From an uncultured Candidatus Poseidoniales archaeon (GTDB lineage Archaea > Thermoplasmatota > Poseidoniia > Poseidoniales > Poseidoniaceae): 59,608 nt of DNA. Positions 28,689 to 37,127 of the stretch are shown piece by piece. The stretch is from contig CM001443.1 of assembly GCA_000246735.1 (NCBI GenBank), forward strand, positions 731,791-791,398, read 5' to 3'. The position numbers were made by a program, and so were the translations under genes. Under the pieces are notes generated by a model that was not told where the DNA came from, searched no databases, and saw nothing but the letters and a program-made list of their open reading frames with translations. Within the stretch, counting starts at the first letter, position 1. Every line of letters starts with the position of its first letter.

Positions 28689-31326
28689 CGCCTCCGAGGA
28701 GTTTCTTGAGTTGGTAAAGCGCATCATGGGCTTGCCTTGGCGTCATTTCATCGACATCAAGTGCTTCGATGTTCTGAATCACATCATGGTGGGCTTGTGG
28801 CGTTTTTGGTGCCGAATCTTTGGTTGTCGTTTGGTTCATTGCTGCAGCGGCAAAATAGCCCATGAGGCTTGATTGGCCATTCGCTCTTGCGGTTGGGGTG
28901 CCAGATTCGCCAGCCTTTGCCCCCTCTGCTTGGCGTTCCAAAAACGCCAGCAAGTCAGTCGCTCGTTCGACAACAGGGCGAGGGAGGCCGGCGAGGGCGG
29001 CAACTTGTACCCCGTACGAATCATCGCATGGTCCATCGGCAACAGTGTGCATGAATCGGAGTTCTCCGTTGGCTTCTGCAACTTGAACATGGACGTTGAC
29101 CAAACCATCTACTTCGCCTTCAAGCCCAATCAATTGGTGATAATGCGTTGCGAACAAGGTCCGGGCTTGTATCCGTTTGCAGATGTCTTCGGTGACAGAC
29201 CAGGCAATGGAAAGGCCATCAAACGTCGATGTTCCCCGGCCGATTTCATCCAAAAGAACCAGAGAATTGGATGTCGCACGACGAAGGATGTGAGCGACCT
29301 CAATCATTTCCATCATGAATGTTGAACGCCCACGGCGGAGGTCATCGCTGGCTCCAACCCGTGTGAAGATCCTGTCAACAAGGCCAATCTTTGCTTTCTC
29401 GGCTGGTACAAAGGAGCCACTCTGCGCCAAGATGCTCATCAGTGCAGTGGTACGCAAGTAGGTCGACTTTCCTCCCATGTTGGGTCCAGTGATCAGCAAG
29501 AACTTCCGCTTTTTTGTCAAATCTAAATCATTTGGGACAAAACCAGATTGTTGCTCGAGCACAGGGTGGCGGGCGCCTTGGGCCTTCATTTGGTCGCTCA
29601 CAGCCATTTCCGGGCGAGTCCACGCTCGACTTCTGGCAATGGTGCCAAAGCATTGCAACACATCAATCGCTGCAACCTTTCCAGCAATTTGGGCTAATGT
29701 CTGAGCATGGCCCTTGCAAGCCTCTCGCAGGTTGATGAATTCACGATACTCCAGTTCTTTCAACTTGGTATCTGCGGTAAGAAGGGCATCATCTCGTTCA
29801 AGCAACTCATCAGTGACATACCTTGACCCGTTGGTCATTTGCTGCTTCCGTTTCCAATGCTCAGGTGCCTTGGCTTCATTGATCTTCGTAACCTCGATGA
29901 ACCAACCAATCTGTCTGTTCATTTTGACCTTTAAAGATGGGATTTGAAGTTCAGCTTTGAGTTTCGTTTCCAAATCAGTAAACCAAGTGTGTCCGTTCGT
30001 TGCGATTTCTCTCAATTCGTCTACCTTGCTGTCAAAACCTGGGCGCAGAAGCCCTCCATCTCGAACGCTGAGCGGCGGTTCTTGGACCAATGTGCGTCGG
30101 ATGTTTTCGGCGACATCTTGGAGCGCATCGAGGTTTGATGAAAGATGAAGCAACAATGGATTCTCAGTCTCCTTGCACAAGTTAATGATTGCAGGCATTC
30201 GTTCCAAAGCATCGGCTACTGCTAACAAATCCCTTCCGTTCGACCGGTTGTATGCTAATTGTGTCGCAAGACGTTCCATGTCCCGCAATCCCCGCAAGGC
30301 TTCTCGAAGACCGTCAAGTCTACGGGCAGATCGTGAAAGAGTTGCGACAGCATCGTGCCTGGCTGCAATGGCGTTGAGGTCTGCAAGAGGTCTTAATATC
30401 CAAGTTTTGAGCAGCCGTCGGCCCATCGCACTTCTGCATGCATTCATGGTTGAGAGGAGGCTACCTTCGTACTCACCTGCAAGTGTTGAAGTCAATTCCA
30501 AGTTGCGAAGCGTGGTTTGATCAAGCACAAGATGAGCGTTCTCTTCCATGACCTCAAGGTCTCGAAGTGGAACTTCTTCAGTCAGGTGCATCGATGCGAG
30601 GTAGTCGGCGGCTAGTCCAGCGGCTGCAATAGCAAGCGGTGCGTCGTCGAGGTCGATATGGCCTAAATCTGCAACTTTGAGGACTTTCGTAAGACGGTCC
30701 CTACGCTTTGCTTCCGACGCCTTATGTTGGCTGATTGTGACACCATCGAGGTGTGTGAATAGCGCCCTGAGCGTCGCATCGTCTGCATCTTTTGGTGCGA
30801 CGACAATCTCGGTTGGACGCCATCGGAGTACTTCGTCAAGAGCCCTTGAAAACCGGTCATCCCCGTCTAAGTTCGAGGCCCATGCTTGGCCAGTAGATGC
30901 GTCGATGATTCCTATTCCGATAGAAGACTTTCCAAGGCAAATGCTGAGCAAAAGCGATCGCTCCTCAGTACCTAGGAGCGACTCTTCGTACAGACTTCCG
31001 GGCGTATAGACTCGAGTGACAACCCGCTCGAGGAGTTTTGCTCCCTCGCGTAGTTCCTGCTCTTGCTCAGCAACGGTGACCTTGTGTCCCGCTTTGAGCA
31101 TGGTTCTGATGTTGTCTTCCAAAGCATGCCAAGGGAAACCAGCCATTTTGATTGGTTTGTCAGCTTTTTTATCCCTTGAGGTCAGGGCTAAGCCGAGTAC
31201 CTCTGAACCTGTGACTGCGTCCTCATGAAAGAGTTCATAGAAATCACCCATGCGGAAAAATAAAACTGAATCTGGATGTTCAGTCTTGATGTCAGTGAAT
31301 TGGTCCATCATCCCTCGTTTTGACAT
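28675..31326 (-). CDS. mutS: DNA mismatch repair protein MutS
   Basis: DSVLFFRMGDFYELFHEDA, LLITGPNMGGKSTYLRTTALMSILAQSGSFVPA, FTRVGASDDLRRGRSTFMMEMIEVAHILRRAT, LDEIGRGTSTFDGLSIAW; overlaps mutL start. Confidence 0.96.
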   Translation of the reverse strand: MSKRGMMDQFTDIKTEHPDSVLFFRMGDFYELFHEDAVTGSEVLGLALTSRDKKADKPIKMAGFPWHALEDNIRTMLKAGHKVTVAEQEQELREGAKLLERVVTRVYTPGSLYEESLLGTEERSLLLSICLGKSSIGIGIIDASTGQAWASNLDGDDRFSRALDEVLRWRPTEIVVAPKDADDATLRALFTHLDGVTISQHKASEAKRRDRLTKVLKVADLGHIDLDDAPLAIAAAGLAADYLASMHLTEEVPLRDLEVMEENAHLVLDQTTLRNLELTSTLAGEYEGSLLSTMNACRSAMGRRLLKTWILRPLADLNAIAARHDAVATLSRSARRLDGLREALRGLRDMERLATQLAYNRSNGRDLLAVADALERMPAIINLCKETENPLLLHLSSNLDALQDVAENIRRTLVQEPPLSVRDGGLLRPGFDSKVDELREIATNGHTWFTDLETKLKAELQIPSLKVKMNRQIGWFIEVTKINEAKAPEHWKRKQQMTNGSRYVTDELLERDDALLTADTKLKELEYREFINLREACKGHAQTLAQIAGKVAAIDVLQCFGTIARSRAWTRPEMAVSDQMKAQGARHPVLEQQSGFVPNDLDLTKKRKFLLITGPNMGGKSTYLRTTALMSILAQSGSFVPAEKAKIGLVDRIFTRVGASDDLRRGRSTFMMEMIEVAHILRRATSNSLVLLDEIGRGTSTFDGLSIAWSVTEDICKRIQARTLFATHYHQLIGLEGEVDGLVNVHVQVAEANGELRFMHTVADGPCDDSYGVQVAALAGLPRPVVERATDLLAFLERQAEGAKAGESGTPTARANGQSSLMGYFAAAAMNQTTTKDSAPKTPQAHHDVIQNIEALDVDEMTPRQAHDALYQLKKLLGGDAIE

Positions 31327-31440
31327 GCCGATTCACCTCCTTGCTTCCGCTGGATTTTTCTGTCGTGGCCGAGAGCAAATGAAGGTTCTCGAGCGAATCG
31401 TTGCCAGATGGGAATAAACCGAGGTTGAGGCTTGCCTTCT

Positions 31441-32724
31441 TCAGAAGCGGCGGGCGTTGATGAGCCGGGACCCAGCCGTCCAGACCATCACACCCATAAC
31501 GATGCTGAAAACAGTGAGGAAAAGGAAGTTGAGGAACCCTCTTCCGCTCTCTATAGAGCCGGGAGCACTGGTGTCAATGATGAGTGTTTGAGGCTCTCCC
31601 TGTCCATCGGTTCCGTGGAGGAAGATTTGTTCAGAAGCAATGCCCTGGCTCTCGATTCGGAATGCAAGCGGTTCGGCGAGTGAAAGTTGATCCACTTGCT
31701 CTCCAGAGTACCTTAAGATGGTCTTGCTTCCAACATTGCCGAACAACCACACTCTGTCAGTGTCATCAACAGTTGCGGCGATGCTTGGTGCATTGTGATG
31801 TGTCATCGATCCAGAGGTGCTAAAGTACGTGCTTCCATGGTCGCCTGCGGCAAACACAGCACCGTCGCTCAATGGGAGCAGGGAATGGTAGAGGCCTCGT
31901 TCTCCAGTGTGCATGGAGGCGACAATTGGGGCTGTGAGGCCCCCGTCCCAATCAATTACGGCAATCGTTGGAACGATTTTAGGAGCAGCAGGGCTTGCTC
32001 CAGCCTCCGTGCTCGTGTAAGAGAGGTAGCCGCTTGCGACCCATTGCTCGCTTCCAAGGGGCACCACTTGTTGCCAAACAGCCCCTGCAGAGTTGAGCAT
32101 TGGCATTGAGAGGGTGCTTGAGGCCATCGAGGCTCCAATCGTGTCGCTTGAAGCCGAAGCATCAGAAATGCTTCCGAGTCCTCTGAGGCTTGTCGAGGTG
32201 CCTTGCATTGTGACCATCATCCAAGAGGTCTGGGTGCCAGCTACAGATTCTGCCAAATCCATGATGGTGAAATTTCCGTTGCTTTGATCGAGGTCCAGCG
32301 TCGTAATCGTGGTCGCTCCGTTCGCTTCATTGTCTGGTGAATGAATGACTTGAACCGTATTTTTAGAAGGTGAAATCGCTGTGTTCCCATTTTCGAGGGA
32401 TGTGATGAAGTTGATGTTATCAGCAGGGAGTCCGTCTTTTGCACTCATGATTTTGGTAACCGACATCGGTCCGTTCTGCTGGTAGAGATCAATGCCATCT
32501 TCCGTGAGAACCTTAGCGGTGAACGCATTGCTGCTGGAGTACTCAATGTCGAGGACTCGGTTTCCGGCGTGGCTTGAATCACTTGGTCCAACCTCGACAC
32601 CAGGTAAATTGCTTGTGCCTTGAATCGCAAGGGCTCCGAGTAAAATGAAGACGAGGAAGCCCGCCATGGCAATCCATTGAAATTCGGATTCCTCTTCGAG
32701 GTATCCACGCCATCCGTTCGCCAT
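31441..32724 (-). CDS. Membrane-anchored beta-propeller-like protein, unknown function
   Basis: Start at MANGWRGYLEEESEFQWIAMAGFLVFILLGALAIQG (N-terminal TM), C-terminal TM FLNFLFLTVFSIVMGVMVW; repeated strand-like segments between. The upstream ORF extension is antisense to L10e and rejected. Confidence 0.65.
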   Translation of the reverse strand: MANGWRGYLEEESEFQWIAMAGFLVFILLGALAIQGTSNLPGVEVGPSDSSHAGNRVLDIEYSSSNAFTAKVLTEDGIDLYQQNGPMSVTKIMSAKDGLPADNINFITSLENGNTAISPSKNTVQVIHSPDNEANGATTITTLDLDQSNGNFTIMDLAESVAGTQTSWMMVTMQGTSTSLRGLGSISDASASSDTIGASMASSTLSMPMLNSAGAVWQQVVPLGSEQWVASGYLSYTSTEAGASPAAPKIVPTIAVIDWDGGLTAPIVASMHTGERGLYHSLLPLSDGAVFAAGDHGSTYFSTSGSMTHHNAPSIAATVDDTDRVWLFGNVGSKTILRYSGEQVDQLSLAEPLAFRIESQGIASEQIFLHGTDGQGEPQTLIIDTSAPGSIESGRGFLNFLFLTVFSIVMGVMVWTAGSRLINARRF

Positions 32725-32874
32725 AGAGATAAACAAACGAACGGAGCACATGAATGCTTTTGTTCGCATGCAAGCCACCGTTTCACTTTGATTTCGGACT
32801 TCCTCTCCCGCAGGAGCCGAGGCGGAGGGATGATAAGGGAACCATTGGTCGCAGGTTTGCTTGGAGAGTTCATT

Positions 32875-33414
32875 ATGGCACGTAAACCAGCATCTATGTA
32901 TCGCCGACTCAAGGGACCTGCATACACCCGACGTAAGTTCATCGGCGGTGTCCCAAACAACAGAATCCACCAGTATCACGTCGGAAACCGTGTTGCTGCT
33001 GAGACAGGCAAGTTCCCTGTCATCCTTGAATTGCGCTCCGATAACAACGTGCAAATCCGACACACTGCGCTCGAAGCTGCCCGTGTTATCTCCAACTCCA
33101 CGATCCGTAAGGCCGCTGGAACCCAAGGCTATGCTCTCCGAGTCCACACCTTCCCACACCACGTGCTTCGCGAGAACAAGCAAGCAACCGGTGCTGGTGC
33201 AGACCGTGTTTCGCAAGGAATGCGCTGTGCTTTCGGAAAGAACGTTGGAACCGCTGCTCGTGTGAAGCGAGGACAGCGAGTTATTTCCATTCAAGTTCAC
33301 CCAGAGTTCTACCTTACCGCCCGTGATGCTCTTCGCAAGGCAAGCATGAAGTTCCCAACTCCATGCACCGTTCGACTCATCAAGGGACACGAGCACCTCA
33401 AGGGTCTCATTTGA
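32875..33414 (+). CDS. Ribosomal protein L10e (uL16)
   Basis: MARKPASMYRRLKGPAYTRRKFIGGVPNNRIHQYHVGN...GADRVSQGMRCAFGKNVGTAARVKRGQRVISI. Confidence 0.95.
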   Translation: MARKPASMYRRLKGPAYTRRKFIGGVPNNRIHQYHVGNRVAAETGKFPVILELRSDNNVQIRHTALEAARVISNSTIRKAAGTQGYALRVHTFPHHVLRENKQATGAGADRVSQGMRCAFGKNVGTAARVKRGQRVISIQVHPEFYLTARDALRKASMKFPTPCTVRLIKGHEHLKGLI

Positions 33415-33420
33415 GAACAA

Positions 33421-33437
33421 ATTGGGCCGAGCCCAAT
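33421..33437. other. Perfect inverted repeat ATTGGGC-CGA-GCCCAAT (7-bp stem)
   Basis: Read directly between L10e and ABCE1. Confidence 0.7.
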
Positions 33438-33443
33438 CCGTGT

Positions 33444-33467
33444 GGGAACGATTGTTCCCCGTGTTTT
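33444..33467 (+). terminator. Hairpin GGGAAC-GATT-GTTCCC followed by TTTTT; candidate L10e terminator or RNA structure
   Basis: 6-bp perfect stem at 33444-33459 and T5 run at about 33463-33467, directly after the first hairpin. Confidence 0.45.
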
Positions 33468-33527
33468 TGGGCGCGAGTTCCATAAGTCCTAACCAATGAC
33501 ATCGACATAAGGAGAAGGGGTGAGACA

Positions 33528-35306
33528 ATGAGAGTAGCCGTCCTGAAGGAAGACAGTTGTCAACCAAAGAAGTGCAATGATGAATGTCATGCCTTTTGCC
33601 CACCGGTTCGAAATGGGCAGGAGTGCATCATTCTCGATGATAAAACAGGCAAACCTCACATTTCGGAGAGCCTCTGCATCGGGTGTGGAATTTGCATCAA
33701 TAAATGTCCACATGACGCTTTGATCATCGAACAGTTACCAAGCGAACTCGAAAGCGATATGATTCATCGGTATTCAATGAACGGCTTCCGGCTGTTCCGA
33801 TTGCCAACTCCATCAAAGGAAAGCGTGGTTGGAATCCTTGGACCAAACGGTATGGGCAAATCAACAGCAATCAATGCCTTGTCGGGCCGCATGATTCCGA
33901 ATCTCGGGGACTGGTTGGACAAGGAAGCAGATTGGGACGGGGTCATCGAAACCTTGCCTCGTGGTGAACTTCGTGATTTCTTCGTCGCTGTGCGGGATGG
34001 GAAAATCAAGGTTGCTCTCAAACCACAGAATGTGGATCGCCTTCCTAAGCGAGTGAAAGGCACCGTTCGGGATCTTCTCTCAAAGGTCGATGAGCGAAAA
34101 ATGTTCGATGAAATGACCAAAAAACTGGGCATTGATCATTTGCTTGACCGTACGATTCAGCAACTCTCTGGTGGAGAATTGCAACGCATGGCCATTTGTG
34201 CAACGCTGCTTCGAGATGTCGATGTGTACTTCTTCGATGAACCATCTTCATACCTCGATATTCACGAGCGAATGAGAATTGTTCGGATCATTCAAGACCT
34301 CGCAACAACAAAGCGCGTCATCGTCATCGAGCACGATTTAGCTGTCCTCGATGTGCTTTGTGACCTCGTCCACATCGTTTATGGCAAGAAGGGGGCGTTC
34401 GGTATCTTCACGCCTGCACGGTCAACCCGTCAAGCAATCAACACCTACCTCGATGGATTCCTTCCCGAACAAAACGTCCGTATTCGTGACAAGCCAATCA
34501 AGTTCCTTAACCACAGCGACCGTGTTGCAGAACTTGGTTCACAAGTTGTGTCCTGGGGTGGGCTTGGCAAGACGCTTGGTGACTTCAAACTCGAAACCGG
34601 AGAGGGAGCTGTGCACCGTTCTGAAGTGGTGGGCGTCGTTGGTCCCAATGGTACTGGGAAATCAACCATGATCAAAGTCCTCGCTGGTGAACATGAGTAC
34701 GATGAGGGCTGGGTCACTTCGAATGCTTCGATTTCCTACAAACCTCAGCACATCCATGTCGATATCGATGGAAGCGTTCAGTTGTGGCTTGACAGTGAAA
34801 TCGGTCCACGTTGGCGAAGCGGTGAATTCAATGTCAACGTCATTCGAGCACTTGGTGTCGACCAGTTGCTTCCCAAGCGCGTCAAAAAACTCTCCGGTGG
34901 AGAGCGACAAGCAGTTTCAATTGCAATCTGCCTTGGTCGAGAGGCAGACCTGTATCTCCTCGACGAACCTTCAGCCCATCTTGATGCAAACGCTCGCATG
35001 GAAGCCGCTAAAGCGATTCGAAGAACCATGGAAGCCAATGAAAAGTCGGCATTCGTCATTGACCACGATGTTTACTTCATCGACATCGTCAGTGATTCAT
35101 TGCTTGTTTTCGAAGGCGAGGGTGGACGCTATGGAAAAGCCCAGGGTCCATTCAGACTTCAAGAGGGCATGAATCGATTCCTCGAAGGCGTGAATGTCAC
35201 ATTCCGCCGCGATCATGATTCGAAGCGTCCACGTATTAACAAAACCGAAAGTAGAAAGGATCGAGAGCAGAGAACTTCTGGGGACTTCTACTCCTTCAAT
35301 CATTGA
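33528..35306 (+). CDS. Ribosome recycling ATPase ABCE1/Rli1
   Basis: N-terminal Fe-S CxxxC motifs (KKCNDECHAFCPP, CIGCGICINKCPHDAL), two ABC domains (GPNGMGKST, QLSGGELQRMAI; GPNGTGKST, KLSGGERQAVSI). Confidence 0.96.
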   Translation: MRVAVLKEDSCQPKKCNDECHAFCPPVRNGQECIILDDKTGKPHISESLCIGCGICINKCPHDALIIEQLPSELESDMIHRYSMNGFRLFRLPTPSKESVVGILGPNGMGKSTAINALSGRMIPNLGDWLDKEADWDGVIETLPRGELRDFFVAVRDGKIKVALKPQNVDRLPKRVKGTVRDLLSKVDERKMFDEMTKKLGIDHLLDRTIQQLSGGELQRMAICATLLRDVDVYFFDEPSSYLDIHERMRIVRIIQDLATTKRVIVIEHDLAVLDVLCDLVHIVYGKKGAFGIFTPARSTRQAINTYLDGFLPEQNVRIRDKPIKFLNHSDRVAELGSQVVSWGGLGKTLGDFKLETGEGAVHRSEVVGVVGPNGTGKSTMIKVLAGEHEYDEGWVTSNASISYKPQHIHVDIDGSVQLWLDSEIGPRWRSGEFNVNVIRALGVDQLLPKRVKKLSGGERQAVSIAICLGREADLYLLDEPSAHLDANARMEAAKAIRRTMEANEKSAFVIDHDVYFIDIVSDSLLVFEGEGGRYGKAQGPFRLQEGMNRFLEGVNVTFRRDHDSKRPRINKTESRKDREQRTSGDFYSFNH

Positions 35307-35319
35307 TGAGGTGACATGT

Positions 35320-37083
35320 ATGCCAGTTGGACTCCCACCGCTCGGAGGCCCACTTGGACGCTCCCGTTCTCGGATTTCAGCGAGTGGTTTGACCACCTTT
35401 CTTCGTTGCGAACGGCAATGGTTTCTCGGTTCGAAACTCGGGCTTTCTGGGCCGACAACACCTTCCCAAGTTCTTGGTATTGTGATCGAGGACGAACTGT
35501 GCGGTTTACTGATGCATCGGCCCGATGCCAGCATCAACTCACTTACTGAACTGAGTCATTGGATTGCCCAAAAAGTACCCGCTGCTGCACGGCGTGCACA
35601 AGAGGCTGGGCAAGCTGATTGGGACGCTTCTTTATGGCGAACAACTGATTGGGTTTGGGAAGAAATAGAACTCGAAACGATGGAGGAAAAACTCCGTGCA
35701 GGTTTGACCCTCTTCATGGAGGAAGTCAACGAATGCATGAATGCCAATGGTGGGCCGTACCTCGAACAGTACAGAAAAGGCGAATGTCCATTCGAAGTTC
35801 CCTCTCCTGCTTGGGGCGATGAGCCACGCTTCCCAGTTCCCGATAAAGTCCGCAGTTTTGGCATGCGCTCGTGGGCTCGTGACGAACCGATGGTATGGAA
35901 TGAGGCTGGTTCACAGGTGTCATGGCATGAAGCTTGGGAAATTGCAAGGCCTTGGGTCAAAGACCCACGGGTCCACCAACCACAGCGATTGTACCATCCA
36001 GAAGGGTGGGCTGCGGGGGAACTCGATCTTGTGATGCGATGGGATGGGCGAATCCGTCTTATCGATATCAAATCTGGAGACCCGACGTCTCGGTTCGCAG
36101 CATCCTTACAACATCAACTTCGATTCTATGCTTGGCTCTGGCATGAAACTCATGAAGGCCAACTCATTGATGGATTGGAAGGGTGGTACCTCACAGGCCC
36201 TCATCGACTTACGTACGATGCTCCATTAAAAGAAGAAATTCAAGCTATGACTTCAGAGTTTTTCACCATCAACAAGGCCATGCAGGGCATGGGGTCCGGG
36301 CCAGTAGCCCTTCCAGCCCTCCCCGGTGACGCCTGTTCGGGCGAGGCCGCTGGATGCCATTGGTGCAGCCTTGGCAAAGGTCCTGATGGCTCATTGGTCA
36401 ATGATCAATTGCTGGCATCGATTACATCAGCCCGCTCCTTCGAGGTGGCATCACCAAACCAGCCACTCTCTTCAATTCCCAATCACGTTCATGTGCATGG
36501 GACATTCACTGGTGCATGGGGTCCATTGCCCAACCACTTTGGCGAACCAGTGCTTGGTGCTATGTTGATGGCTGGTGGCGCTCAAATCACCGTTGAAGAA
36601 AGTGAGCCGGGTTCATTTCCAGCACTTCATGACGGCCCGAAAGGGGAGCTTGTGATCATCAATGCGCTCCCGGGCGTTTGGCGAGGAAGCCCCCGTCTCT
36701 ACCTCGATTCGAAGAGCAAAGTAGTGCCGGTTGCTGAAGCTGAAGAACACTTTGCTGATTCTGGAAAAGACCTCAAAGAGATCACGACTCGAATTGGACT
36801 TTTGCGCACAAGAGCAAACGTCGAAGGCATCGTGCTCAGTTTGAGAAAACGATCTGGCGTTCGGTTGGATGAAAAGCCTTGGACCATGTTTGCAATGCAC
36901 CTCTGGGATGGCTCACACGTCGTAGAAATAGCAGCCTTTGGTTCGAGTATCTCCGGACAAATGGAAGCGATTCGGCCAGGAAATCGAATCAGCCTCATGG
37001 CTGCAGAGCTTGGCTGGCGTGCGGGCTTGCCTCAACTTCGAATCGACAACCGGAAAACTCGATTGACCATCAAGGACGATTAA
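35320..37083 (+). CDS. RecB/Cas4-like PD-(D/E)XK nuclease with four-Cys motif and C-terminal OB-like region (paralogue 1)
   Basis: GLTTFLRCERQWFLGSKLGL; AAGELDLVMRWDGRIRLIDIKSGDP (D...DIK); GDACSGEAAGCHWC. Confidence 0.75.
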   Translation: MPVGLPPLGGPLGRSRSRISASGLTTFLRCERQWFLGSKLGLSGPTTPSQVLGIVIEDELCGLLMHRPDASINSLTELSHWIAQKVPAAARRAQEAGQADWDASLWRTTDWVWEEIELETMEEKLRAGLTLFMEEVNECMNANGGPYLEQYRKGECPFEVPSPAWGDEPRFPVPDKVRSFGMRSWARDEPMVWNEAGSQVSWHEAWEIARPWVKDPRVHQPQRLYHPEGWAAGELDLVMRWDGRIRLIDIKSGDPTSRFAASLQHQLRFYAWLWHETHEGQLIDGLEGWYLTGPHRLTYDAPLKEEIQAMTSEFFTINKAMQGMGSGPVALPALPGDACSGEAAGCHWCSLGKGPDGSLVNDQLLASITSARSFEVASPNQPLSSIPNHVHVHGTFTGAWGPLPNHFGEPVLGAMLMAGGAQITVEESEPGSFPALHDGPKGELVIINALPGVWRGSPRLYLDSKSKVVPVAEAEEHFADSGKDLKEITTRIGLLRTRANVEGIVLSLRKRSGVRLDEKPWTMFAMHLWDGSHVVEIAAFGSSISGQMEAIRPGNRISLMAAELGWRAGLPQLRIDNRKTRLTIKDD

Positions 37084-37127
37084 ATGGTGACTTAGAGTTT
37101 AAGAAGCGTCGGTCAACATTGCGATGT

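Noticed and set aside
32677-32874. N-terminal extension of the L10e ORF
   Set aside because: L10e begins at MARKPASMYRRLKG (32875); the extension overlaps the divergent gene and promoter region.
32725-33603. N-terminal 293 aa of the minus-strand ORF 31441..33603
   Set aside because: Antisense to ribosomal protein L10e; a good internal start with a TM segment exists at 32724.
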